A stretch of DNA of 64,000 bases from Tanypteryx hageni (taxonomy: Eukaryota > Arthropoda > Insecta > Odonata > Petaluridae), in contig CM054114.1 of assembly GCA_028673005.1 (NCBI GenBank), positions 18,909,137 through 18,973,136 of the forward strand, in the 5' to 3' direction. The position numbers and the translations under genes are program-made. Positions 45,935 through 56,275 of this stretch are shown here, one piece after another. The notes beneath the pieces were generated by a model. That model did no database searches and had not been told where the DNA came from. It saw only the letters and a program-made list of their open reading frames with translations. Positions within the stretch are counted from its first letter, which is position 1. Each line of letters opens with the position of its first letter.

Positions 45935-46740
45935 GTCATGCCTGACTTGAAAAATTTAAATATTTCTCGTCGACATGGATTTGTTACGTTGATGACGTAT
46001 TCGCAGTTTTCGGCACTTCATCGCATAACTTAGAAGATTTCATTCAAGATTCAAACATTATAGCCCACGATCAAATTCACGCATAAAATAGAAACCAATA
46101 ATACTCGACCATTTCTCGACCTACTCGTAACAAAGGAAGGCAATAAAATAGAATTCGACATTTTCAGAAAACCCACGCACAACAACAGCTACATCTATAA
46201 TAACTCATTCTATCATTATAGACACATAATGTCTGCTTTCCACACCATGTTAGGCAGTCTTACCAACGTACCACTCAGAAAAACTTCCACAGAGAACTCG
46301 ATATAATTAAACTAATCGCCACGGATCATGGTTACAAAACACAAATCATAGACCGATTGGTCATAAAACATAGAAACTCTGTCAACATTAAACAAGTGAC
46401 TACTCATCCGAAACAAAAAAATGGAACGAAACTAATACGTCAAACTTCTGCATTTTCCTACGCTCACCAAAGGACTGTACATAATATACACTAACCATTC
46501 TGTCGTTTACACCAGCAGTAACAGCATTAGAAACATGTTGGGAAAACACGAATGATAAAATTCCAAGCCTCGAGAAGTCTGGAATTCACAAAATAAATTG
46601 CACACATTGTCACAAATGTTGCCTAGAACAAACTTAAACACAGCTCCAAAAACGTTTTAAAGAACACTTGGCATACTTCAAGCAATGTAGATTCGAAAAA
46701 TCAAGCGTTGGTATATTCAAGAAAGGAGATACTCGATAAA
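45935..46740 (+). pseudogene. Penelope-like retroelement: RT and GIY-YIG remnant
   Basis: In successive frames: LVMPDLKNLNISRR, then WICYVDDVFAVF at 45976-46011, the YVDD catalytic box of reverse transcriptase with Penelope-type neighbours; then EFDIFRKPTHNNSYIYNN near 46150, typical of the thumb/linker; then SGIHKINCTHCHKCC near 46577, the GIY-YIG core with its Cys-x2-Cys neighbour, and QLQKRFKEHLAYFKQC containing the Arg-x3-(E)H region. A TAA follows LEQT. The order RT then GIY-YIG is diagnostic of endonuclease-positive Penelope-like elements. The 5' part of the RT is missing and several stops and frameshifts are present. Confidence 0.8.
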
Positions 46741-47776
46741 TATTAACGATTTGAAACTAATAATATCAACAAATCGAAAACCTAATATATTGGGGAGTTT
46801 ACGCATGTTCAAAAATGAAACGATGTCCATCAACAGCGACCTATCCCACGCTCTCCACTTTATTTCCCCGCAAAACACGTGACGTCAAACTCTTAGAAAA
46901 TATTTCGGTTTTGACCATGCCTCTTGCACACCCCCTCCTCCAACATTAAACCGCCTCTTCCCTTGACTCGAAAAACCTTCCCTTTCAAGTTCGCATGCAC
47001 CAAATCTCTTGCTCTTCCCCAAGCGCACCCTCAATGGACATTACACCCACAAAATCTCCCCTTCCCCACATGAAAACAACGGAAATACTAGCACGTGTTC
47101 CTATAGAATCTTTTTTGTGTGATTTGTTGTCGAAATTTGCATCTGGTTTTTTACTACCTTGTTGTGGCTATTCGATATATCTGAGACCAGTATTTTTAAC
47201 ATTCTTGTTCTCGAATAAAGGTGATGTTACGCTTGTGATTTCTTCGATTTTTATCTCTGAAACTATAAGTCGTAATACGAGGATTTCTTTTTGGTAAATG
47301 ATGTCCTATATCCGAATATATGTTCCAATCGACGTCTAACAGGTCATATAAGAGATAGGGAGGAAAAATACGGTATTTAATCGTTACTTGTCGAATGCCA
47401 TTTAACGGGATACGAGTATAAATATATTTAAGATGTTATATAAAGTGTAATTTATAATTCACTGAAGCTGTTAAATATCATCAAGTTTAATAAGAATCAC
47501 TAATACTTACTAATTTAATTAAAATCATCCCAGTAGTGTCGGAGATTAAACCCGTGGATAGTCGGTCGGAGGAGACGTGCTCCTAAAGAGTTCCGCTACT
47601 ACCGCTTCGCTGGTAAAGAACGCCTAAAACGGGCAATTGTTCTGTACAAAATGGTGTTGTTGAGCTGCAATTTTAATGGATAAAAATCTTCCAAATGATC
47701 CACAAGTCTTCTAAGATCCAATTCTCTACACTCTACACTATCGAATACAGATGCAAGCATAAAAAGGATAGTTTTT
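46741..47776. other. No gene recognised
   Basis: AT-rich with a C-rich patch at 46900-47050. Part may be 3' sequence of the Penelope-like element. The 100-codon frame at 46995-47297 is unrecognised. Confidence 0.4.
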
Positions 47777-47780
47777 TTAA
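47777..47780. repeat. TTAA target site, left
   Basis: TTAA immediately outside the piggyBac element, matching 50258-50261. Confidence 0.85.
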
Positions 47781-48074
47781 TCCGCCGTTGGTCGCGCCGT
47801 GAGATTTTCTCTCACACAAGATTTAGTTTCAAAATTTTGTTTACTTTGTAACGCGCAAGCACGCCACCTATCTCTATACCTTCTGTCATTTTGCTATTCT
47901 TTCAACTCGTCTACATGGCATTTCCGCCGGTGGCGTTGGAGTCGCGGTAGAGAGTGGTCTTTGCACGTGTGTCTCAAGGCGTGAGATTTTTTCTCATCGC
48001 GCGACCAAAGGTGTTACGATATTTATCTGGGAGTGTTTTTGGAAAAAAGGAACCTATATCTGCAATTATTGAAT

Positions 48075-49962
48075 ATGTTAAAAGAGGTAAGTGCTTACAT
48101 AGTTATTATTGATTTATTTATCATTTTGCTTTATAAATAATTAATTTTTGACATTTTTTTAGTTCAGCCGATAAGTGTTTCTAGCATTTCTTTTATTTCT
48201 GTAGATGTCATCACGAGAAATACAACAACTCTTGATTGCGAGCTGGCTTGATGAAGAAGATGAAGTTGAGGAAGAGCTTAATCAGGATGAAGACCTGGAG
48301 CGCCTGGCGGATACCTCAGAAGAAGATGGTCCCCGTGATCTTTCGGATCATAACAGTGACACCGAACAATCAGGCGAGGAAGATTCTGAAGCAGATGAGT
48401 CTGACATTAGACACTCAACCTATCAAGGAGATTACATTATGGGTAAAGACAAGACTACCAAATGGTTTCTTCATCCTCAAAGTCCAAACTCACGCATACG
48501 TGCACAAAACATCGTCATCCATATGCCAGGCGTAAAAAACGTAGCCAAGTATGCCAAATCTCCTCTCGAGTGTTTTGAGCTCTATATAACCTATGAAATG
48601 ACCGAAGAAATAATGCCTTGTACTAATAACTGTCTTGACTTAATGAGAGCTAAGTATAGTTGACAGCGTGATTGCAAGGCCACTGATTTTATCGAAATTA
48701 GAGCTCTCTTAGGTCTGCTATACCTTGCTGGACTTTATAAGATGCACCATACTAACGTTGAAGAGTTGTGGAGTGCAGACGGGACTGCTCCTAATATTTT
48801 CAGATCGACAATGTCGCAAAGAAGGTTCTATCTATTGCTTAGAGGATTACGTTTCGATCTTTACCAGGATCGTGCAGAGAGAACACGTTTGGACAACATG
48901 GCGCCAATAAGAAAAATATTTGATAATTTCGTGCGTCACTGCCAAGAAAATTTTCAGGTAGGAGAGTATATCACCATTGACGAAATGCTGGATGCATTCA
49001 GAGGAAGGTGCAAATTTCGTCAATACATGTGTAAGAAGCCAGTAAAGTATGGATTAAAAATTTGCGTTTCTGTTGATTCACGAACTTTTTACACTTCAAA
49101 CCTTGAAGTTTACGCTGGAGCTCAGCCCGAAGGACCCTTCAAAACTAGCAACTCAGCAAGGGATGTCGTCATGCGCTTAGCTGGACCTATTCTGGGCACT
49201 GCAAGAAACATTACAGTTGACAACTACTTCATGTCTGTTCCTCTGGCTGATGATCTAGTCAATAATCACAGAACAACGATTGTTGGCACTCTGAACAAGC
49301 GAAAGCGGGAAATTCCTCCAAGTCTTCTTCATACAAGGGGAAGAACAGTAACCAGCAGCAAGTATGGATTCGGAGCGAATATTACTATTGTTTCTTACAT
49401 ACCAAAGAAGAATAAAAACGTTTTGATGCTGTCCACATTGCACAATGACAGTAAGATTGATGAAGATTCAGGGCAGGCACGAAAACCGGAAGTCATCTGT
49501 TTTTATAATTTGTCAAAAGGGGGGGGTAGATGTTGTTGACCAGATGAAGTCCTTGTATTCTGTGGCAAGAGTGAGTTTTAGATAGTCCCTGACATTATTT
49601 TTTTCAATCTTAAACATAGCTGGCATTGATAGTCAAATAATATACAAGGCAAATACAAATGTTCTCCTCAAGCGCCGTAACTACCTAAAGGATTTGGCCT
49701 TGATCCTCGTGAAACCTGAATTGACCAGGCGAGCAACTGTTGCCGCATTAACAAGTGCCCTACGAGGAAGCATGAGCCGTGTACTTGGTGCTGATAATCC
49801 CACTACTTCCAAGGATGTACCACCAGAACATTGTGCAAATTTCCAAGGAGGAAAAATAGAAAAGTAAAAAAACGATGTTATTCCTGCTCGATTCATATTT
49901 GCCCAGAGCATACCGTACATTCTTGTGATGATTGCCATAAAAGACTGATAAGTGAGAAATAA
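48075..49962 (+). pseudogene. piggyBac transposase, nearly full length, disrupted
   Basis: A probable small first exon (MLKE, 48075-48086) is joined in frame to MSSREIQQLLIASWLDEEDE at 48205. An acidic N-terminus of about 100 residues is followed by the DDE core: GEYITIDEMLDAFRG (first Asp), CKKPVKYGLKI, NITVDNYFMSVPLADDL (second Asp), SYIPKKNKNVLMLSTLH, and KGGVDVVDQM with the third Asp. The C-terminus keeps a Cys-rich domain, KKRCYSCSIHICPEH and SCDDCHKRL. Disruptions are a TGA at 48661, a one-base shift at the run of eight G at 49519-49526, a TAG near 49579, and a further shift before the Cys-rich domain. The few lesions suggest fairly recent inactivation. Confidence 0.9.
48087..48204 (+). 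other. Probable intron in the piggyBac transposase
   Basis: Donor GTAAGTGC at 48087 after AAAAGAG, and acceptor TTTCTTTTATTTCTGTAG at 48204 directly before ATG. Splicing would join ATGTTAAAAGAG to the long frame without a shift. An alternative acceptor TTTTTTTAG lies at about 48162. Confidence 0.55.
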
Positions 49963-50257
49963 TTAAAAATATTTTTCTGACAGTATTCTTTTTCAAGTTA
50001 TGCCAAATTAAGGAGAAATACACCAATTTTTGTTAATTTTTTATTCTCATGACGATAAATTAAAAAAAACTTGATGTGATGGTTGATTAATAAAAATTGT
50101 ATGAAAATGAAAAGATTTAGTCTTTTATTTATCTAAATATAACCTGAAAATCGGCATTAACTGTTCCGTTAGGAATCGAGAAGCATAAACGAATGTGTGA
50201 GAGAAAATCTCACGCGCGATCAACGGCGTTGCAAAAGTTGACGCGACCAACGGCGGG

Positions 50258-50261
50258 TTAA
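50258..50261. repeat. TTAA target site, right
   Basis: TTAA directly after the right terminal repeat. Confidence 0.85.
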
Positions 50262-50339
50262 AGTAGAAGACGTTAGCCAAGCAAATTAATAAAATTGGAA
50301 CGAATTCTTTCCAAAGTTTCTCCGGATTAATCACCGTGG

Positions 50340-50960
50340 AACGCTCTTCTGTTGACGTCTCGAACTACGTCATCGGGTTCCAAATGCCACGGCATTGTCA
50401 TGGCGGTTAAAAACGTATGCAGGGGGAGAATTTCACGATGGGGTTACCGGGTCATTGGCATATATTGCGCAGGGAGGGGGAGGGAGGGCGGTTTTGTTGT
50501 CTCGCGGGGAAAAGGGGCGAGGCGTTGTTCATCGGGAGACAGACGGAGCTGGATTGGCTGCGAAAATTTTAGTGCCAAGAGGATGCTAGTGCGGGGGTGT
50601 AGGGACGGAAAAATACTTGACATTCTCAGGGCATAAAGGAGGTAATGAAAGGGTTTCGGGGAGTGAGGGAGGTAAATGGGTGGAAAGGGGAGAGAGGCGA
50701 GGGGAGGGGTGGAAAAGGCGCGTGGGGTGCTGTCTTCGACCTGCTTCCGCCTCCGCGCTATATCACGACGGGATAGAAATAGCTTTTCACCGACACGCCC
50801 ACCTCCCACTTCCCGACTCCGCTCCCCCCCCCTCCCTAGCAGCCCTTCTTATCTCTCTCTCTCTCACCCCCTCCCTTTTACTTCGCAAACGCGTGCGTGA
50901 GTTACCAGAGTGAGGCCGAGTATCTCGGCTCGATAGAAGCTGCTATTACCAGCCAGTAAA
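50340..50960. other. GC-rich, CpG-rich block with purine and pyrimidine tracts
   Basis: The most GC-rich stretch of the window, with a G-tract cluster (50472-50488), purine-rich 50640-50725 and pyrimidine-rich 50800-50880. Overlapping open frames on both strands are composition effects. It may be a promoter-like or conserved non-coding region. No gene recognised. Confidence 0.4.
50472..50488 (+). other. Potential G-quadruplex motif
   Basis: GGGAGGGGGAGGGAGGG has four runs of at least three G with single-base loops. Confidence 0.6.
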
Positions 50961-50980
50961 ATCTTACGTTTCTCTTGTCA

Positions 50981-51290
50981 TTTTTACTTTCTCCATATAC
51001 GAATTCTAGAGAAAGTATTGTTTTCATGAAAAAAATCGGATTCGAGATTTCAACGGAAATACATGTTTTAAGATCCCCTGAACATGTTTTGACTATGTTC
51101 TCGATTATGTCTGTGGGTGTCTGTGACCGGGATATTGTGGGTACTCTAACTCAAGAACTATTAATCAGATCAACAGAAAATTTTATTTTTGACATTTTTG
51201 TTAAAGAAAGAAGCGGTGATTAGTTTTTGGTAAATATCGGTCAACTGAAAGTTGGTGTTTACTCTTGTCACTTATTCGTTTTTTTTATAT
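50981..51290 (+). repeat. Dispersed module B, plus copy
   Basis: Matches the minus-strand copy at 40317-40695 at roughly 80-85 percent: CTTTCTCCATATACGAA, GTTTTCATGAAAAAAATCGG, CGAGATTTCAACGGAAATAC, GATATTGTGGGTACTCTAAC, ATCGGTCAACTGAAAGT. The open frame across it is not a known protein. Confidence 0.75.
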
Positions 51291-51506
51291 TTGCTTTAAT
51301 ATTTGATAAATGTAAAAACGTACTAGGATAAAAGTTGTAGGTAATTAAATTTTCTACAACCTTTGTTTGAAACAATTTCCCTTATAATACATTGCTGAAG
51401 AGATATTTTATAAAGTAAATGTTTTAGCTGCCACCACCACACCTGCCGGCGACTATTGTAAACACATTACTCTTCTTTTTATTCTCTTAATAGTTGGAGC
51501 TTTGGG

Positions 51507-51636
51507 GCCATATCCAATATCAGAAGGCTACAGTATGAGTTTATTTCTGTTCATTGTAAAGTCTTTAAATGTTTCTTTCAGTTCCTTAAAATATTTATTA
51601 TCATTATTATTTGAAATTTTTAGAAATATTACAGGC
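51507..51636 (+). repeat. Dispersed module A, copy 2
   Basis: Matches 40185-40316 (GGCCATATCCAATATCAGAA, GAGTTTATTTCTGTTC, TTTTTAGAAATATTACAG). Here A follows B, both on the plus strand. Confidence 0.75.
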
Positions 51637-51840
51637 ATGAAGAAAGTCATGTGGTTGCCACATCAATTTTTTTTTGTTTTGGGCTTTTCGATTCATTCGC
51701 TTTGCAAAGCACGGGTCGGTATTCTGAAAAGGGGTGACCTTAAAATAACCCGCATTTTATTCATTTGAAATTCCAGAAGGGATCCGAATATCTATTTTTA
51801 TTACCCACAAATCAAGTGGAAACTAAAAGTAATTACATTA

Positions 51841-52671
51841 TAGGTAAGGCTTCCAATTAACCGGAATTTTTGCTAACGGGTTTTCTTTAAAAGAACGTCA
51901 AATAACCGGTTAACCGGTAATTAACCAATAAATAGAAACCATCAATTAATTTTTAGACATGTTTATTTATATAAATTTCATGGGAATACAAGAAAAACTG
52001 CCTAAATTTTGCTGCTAATAAAATTTTTAAAGAAATTATAGCTAATTTAATGTAGATATAACAAAATTTTGGACGGAATACTTACAAAAAAAAACAAGTT
52101 ATTTTATATGAATTAAAAATAAAGCTTTATAAGTAAACGACATTCAATGTTTCGCATGTACAAAAAATATTGTTTGTACAAGAGCACAAAACAATACAAA
52201 AAATATTGATGCTCTAAAAAAATAATATTTCAGGATTAGCAGAGTATAAAGTGTTTCGTATTTCATAGAACTACGAATTTTGGTGGAAAATTATTGGCCA
52301 CATAAGTGAATAGCGGACGAGGTCCAGGTGTGTCGCGAAAATTTAGAAAAAAGGTCAAGCTTGGTCGCGTAAATTAGAAAAAATTCAAATACAGCAGATA
52401 CGTAAAAGTTTTTTTTTGGCTACACATGCGGTGTCATTGTTTCGGGGCACAGTGGCAGTGGCTTTATTGTTAAATAAAGAATTTTAAGTATTTTTGTTAT
52501 GTTTTAACGAAGAAAATTCACTTTTTATTTCAGGGCGTGGCTCGGGAGCTGGATCATTTAAAAAGTGTGTCGCCAAAGCAAAAAGATGGAAAATACTGGG
52601 TTAACGAATAGTAAAAAATTTGAAAAATAACCGGTTAAATTGGTACGGCAAAAACCAGTTTGGAAACCCTA
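51841..52671. mobile_element. Non-autonomous hAT-like element, about 830 bp
   Basis: The left end has TAGGTAAGGCTTCCAATTAA then ACCGGTTAACCGG; the reverse-complemented right end has TAGGGTTTCCAAACTGGTTT then TTTAACCGGTTA. Repeated CCGGTT phrases near both ends are typical of one hAT lineage. Flanking ATTACATT and ATTACAGG partly agree, but the register relative to the ends is off by about one base. No transposase is recognisable. Confidence 0.55.
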
Positions 52672-52729
52672 ATTACAGGCTCGAAAATCGATCGTGGCGC
52701 ATTATCCTTAGAAAACAATGAAGTATATA

Positions 52730-52883
52730 CAGTCAAATCCCGATTCAGCGCCACCCTCACTTACCGCCCCTGAATCGCTGGGAACAGATCTTCTACCTTA
52801 TGATTACATAGAACATTACCTCGATTTATCGCCACCTTCGCTTTGACGCCAATGTTAGTGATAGACCAATCGGGGTTTGGCTG
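52730..52883. mobile_element. pogo/Tigger-like MITE, 154 bp
   Basis: The ends CAGTCAAATCCCGATT and, reverse-complemented, CAGCCAAACCCCGATT match at 14 of 16 positions and are flanked by TA on both sides (52728-52729 and 52884-52885), as for Tc1/mariner-pogo insertion. The interior repeats GCGCCACC and TCGCCACC phrases. No coding capacity. Confidence 0.8.
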
Positions 52884-53011
52884 TAAATGGTGTAAATGGA
52901 TATATATATAAATGGAGGAAGTCGTCTACTAGTTCTTGGGCCGCGGGTTCGATTCTTGCCGTGTATGATGAGATCCCATCTTTTTTGTTATTAATATACT
53001 ACTATATATAA

Positions 53012-53716
53012 TCTGCCCATAGCTCTGAGATTCAAGACTATTCTTCAGGGTCTGACAATGATCCCGCCAGCATTTTGCCCGACAGGAAGAAAGAAGAAGG
53101 AACGTCTCTCTACGGTTATACCAGTGAAATGACGTTGTTATCTTACGTTCCCAAGAAGAGTAAGGCAGTACTTCTAATATCTTCTATGCACCATTCAGCG
53201 GAAGAAAATAAAGATGTCAACAAGCCAGAAATGATTGCATTTTATAATCTCACAAAATCAGGAGTAGATTCGCTGAATCAAAAATGCACTACATATTCAA
53301 GCAGTCGGCGTACTCGACGTTGGCCCATGGCCATTTCTTATCAAATTCTAAACATTGCAGGGGTGAACAGCTTTGTGGTTTACAGTGGCAAAAAAGATGA
53401 AGACCAACCTACGCGATATAAATTTATGGACGACTTAGCTACTCAATTGGTAGTGCCTCACATGAAAAGACGATTATCAAACGAATTTATTTCGAGAGAA
53501 TTGCGTACTTATATTACCAGAATACTAAATATTGGAGAAGAAGAAGATTCCGAAGATGAAGAAGAGGCAGAAAGAGTAAAAAAAAGCAAAAGGTGTGCCT
53601 ATTGCTCGCGGAAAAAAGATAAGAAGACCACAATGGTATGTGATGTTTGTGAAAGATATATATGTAATGACCACCTAAAAAATATATGCAAAGAGTGTAG
53701 AAAGAAAATTGAGTGA
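53012..53716 (+). pseudogene. piggyBac transposase C-terminal part
   Basis: An open frame without a start codon from 53012 to TGA at 53716 encodes HSSEIQDYSSGSDNDPAS, then GYTSEMTLLSYVPKKSKAVL, SGVDSLNQKC (third Asp box), SSRRTRRWPMAISYQILNIA, an acidic linker, and the Cys-rich domain RCAYCSRKKDKK, MVCDVCERYICNDHL, CKECRKK. The first two catalytic Asp regions are absent. The short acidic leader may be the original N-terminus joined by internal deletion. It is clearly different in sequence from the 48-kb copy, so it represents another piggyBac lineage. No terminal repeats were located. The C-terminal frame itself is uninterrupted. Confidence 0.8.
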
Positions 53717-54214
53717 TATTATATTCTTTTCTTATCATTATTGTTAAGTTGTATTATTAAATTGAGTTTCAAATTAAAGTATTATGGTCATTTATCCCAC
53801 TTTCTTAGTGTAAGGATAAGCTTACTATGTACGATTTTCATTAATTGTGATTTCTGGGTAAACACTCAACTGCTTCAAAGTTTTCATTTTTCCTTAATTG
53901 TAAAACTTGTATTTTACAAGAAAAATCAAGTTATTAAGTGAATTACCCTAAAAAATTACTATTATAATTTTTTTAGTTTGACGTAATAATCAGTTTACTC
54001 AAAACCGCCTAAACAAATAAATTATTATTATTCATAGGTTTTAAGAAGATTCGTTTATAATTTTCGGGTTCGATTACTGCACTAGCATTCAGTTAACACA
54101 GATCGACTGATATCTTGACAAAAGTCGAATTATAGGTACCATTTAACTACCTAATTTCATTTGAGGTCGGTAGAGACCCCACGTCATCAAAGATGTAACA
54201 ACTGTCGGGGTCAT
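53717..54214. other. No gene recognised
   Basis: AT-rich sequence after the piggyBac fragment. No terminal repeat found. Confidence 0.5.
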
Positions 54215-54530
54215 CTATTGAGGGTTAATTCTCTTGTGAAAACTCCTCCCCGTTTGGGCGATGTAGACCGCTCCGCAATCGTCACAAGCAAGTTTATATA
54301 CACCACTTCTTAATGACAACTGTATCTGGTATTTAGCATTAAGGAATAATTTGGAAAATGTAACTGGGGAGTAGAAAGCAGGTTTAAGATTAACTTTAGG
54401 AAAAATGTTTGACAACTTTTAAGAAATGTTTCCTAAAAATGGGAGTCTGCGCCAACTAAGAGGTTTGGAGGTGAGATTACGCGGAAAAGAAACGATTTTT
54501 TTGGGAGGCAATAGGTAAACATTTTTAGAG
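54215..54530 (-). pseudogene. Penelope-like GIY-YIG endonuclease fragment
   Basis: The minus strand encodes KLSNIFPKVNLKPAFYSPVT, then RSGVYKLACDDCGAVYIAQT and GRSFHKRI, the GIY-YIG core with its CxxC insertion and downstream Gly-Arg. The residue normally Gly in YIGQTGR is Ala. Upstream minus-strand sequence (to about 54530) keeps the expected pattern with a stop. The RT and the end of the domain are missing. It is a different lineage from the 46-kb copy by sequence. Confidence 0.75.
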
Positions 54531-55570
54531 ATCATTTTATCGATTAAACCAGTTAAAGTTAAAGTCATCTCTATATAAATAAATGAACTGCGTTCCATAA
54601 GGCCTTGTTCGCCAATAAATTATTTCCTTCCGTTTTCACGTTAGCTTCTGCCGATCGATGCTCGGAAACGTCGAATAAAATAATTTTGAAATGAATTTAT
54701 TTTCGATGAAAATCGGATTGAACTATGTAATGAGGCAGTGTCCTCGTAATCAGCTTACGAGCATTATTTTGATGTGACAGAAAGACATCCAATCACAGCT
54801 TGTACAAAGGATAACTTTTTATTTCTTTGGAAATAAATTTTTCATTAAAATATTAACGCTCTTTACACCATGATGGACTTAGATGCCGCCGAATTCTTCT
54901 CCGACGCGTTGAAAATTTTAATGCGCGCGCGAACCTTTGTATCAATAAATATTTCAAGTGACGTACGATCAATAATTACCTACAGGTAAAAGGGTTAAGA
55001 TAGCACTGGTATTTATTTTAGGTGTCCGAATTGCATTAAAATAAAACTATCGGTTTTATCAAACTATTCTGTAATGAGGAGGTAAATAGAACGCATCCTT
55101 TTATTTCGTTAAGTTTTTCAAAATAAACATCATCTTGTGTTATTTGTCACTATAATATATAGTGGTACACATCTTCAAACGACATTTTCTTGCTGATTTT
55201 AAAGAAAATATAGCAAAAAGAAATTGAAGAAATCTTACGCTAAAATTTCGCTCGAAGTTTTGCAAACTAATTTTTGAATCGGTTTGGGAGCCTAGGCGAG
55301 ACGTGATCAAAAATAAAAAATTCTCTAATGATAGTCTAGTCTCTTCATTTGATAAAATATTTTGTCTTAACTTCTTTTTCGCCATTGCATGGCTTACAAC
55401 TTAGTTTTTCATCAACAATTTAAAAATTTCAGGAGAAAATCAGCATGAGAATGAAAACTATGCATTAACATTAGCAGCTGAAGTTGTTCGCTTCTCTTAT
55501 AATTAACTACTGGATAATTTAGGAATTTACTGCAAGAGAATTTAGCATTTGTTTAGTGTGTCATCGAGCC
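54531..55570. other. No gene recognised
   Basis: AT-rich sequence. Confidence 0.5.
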
Positions 55571-56275
55571 CATTGATAATGTTTAATTTTTGGTATATAG
55601 TCGTTCACTGGTAAGAAAGGCAGAGCTATATTTATGGCTTGCGTAAAAAAATTTGCTTTGTTTTCCTTCCTTCTATGATCTGAAATTTAATTTAATTTTT
55701 GTTTTTTTTTAACTTTGTTTATGTTAGAATTTACTCAGGCAAAAGGTATCAAAATCTTTAAATCATGGATTACTTCATTATTTTGATTGCATACACGTAT
55801 AAAATTCTTATTGCAAGAACTGATATTTTGAGCAGGACTATATTCAAAGAAAAACTTCAAAATACACTCTATGAATTATGTGTCCAATAATTTTAAGAAT
55901 TCACTATCGGTAAAACACCACTCCCATTGATTCTGTTTAACGTTTTCAAAATTGTCGTTTACTGATAAGTAGGGCAGGGCTATATCTACGGTTTACGTAG
56001 AAAAATTTACTTAATCTTCTTTCGATGATCGGAAATTTAATTTAATTTTTACTTTTTTAAAGTTGTTTATGTTAGAATTCGTCCAGGCTAAAGGGATCAA
56101 AATTTTGAAATCATGGATCACTTCATTATTTTGATTCCATACACGTATAACATTCTTATTGCAAGGATTGATATTTTAAGCAGGACTAAATTCAACGAAT
56201 AACTTCAAAATACCCTCTATGAATTATGTGCCCAATAATATTAAGAATTCGCTATCGATATAACACCTGTGTTTC
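55571..56275. repeat. Tandem duplication, period about 354 bp
   Basis: Unit 1 (55571-55924) and unit 2 (55925-56275) align end to end at roughly 85 percent identity. Shared landmarks: CATTGAT at each start, GAAATTTAATTTAATTTTT, TTGTTTATGTTAGAATT, TCACTTCATTATTTTGATT, CTCTATGAATTATGTG, and TCGCTATCG or TCACTATCG at each end. No open frame spans either unit. Confidence 0.9.

Larger units (their letters stand above)
47781..50257 (+). mobile_element. piggyBac element, 2477 bp, inactive
   Basis: Flanked by TTAA on both sides, the piggyBac target. The left end TCCGCCGTTGGTCGCG and the reverse-complemented right end CCCGCCGTTGGTCGCG form the terminal inverted repeats. Subterminal hairpins GTGAGATTTTCTCTCAC (left, about 47799), GTGAGATTTTTTCTCA (about 47981) and the matching GTGAGAGAAAATCTCAC (right, about 50198) recur with CGCGCGA(C/T)C neighbours and may be transposase-binding repeats. 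The interior has one transposase gene that is disrupted. All boundary features are seen directly; activity is excluded by the coding breaks. Confidence 0.92.

Noticed and set aside
50352..50913. Several GC-rich open frames on both strands
   Set aside because: Low-complexity Gly/Arg or Pro/Ser composition from purine and pyrimidine tracts; no recognisable domain.
52921..52975. Box B-like GGGTTCGATTC followed by T-run
   Set aside because: No A box or tRNA fold can be formed upstream. Too little to call a tRNA or SINE.
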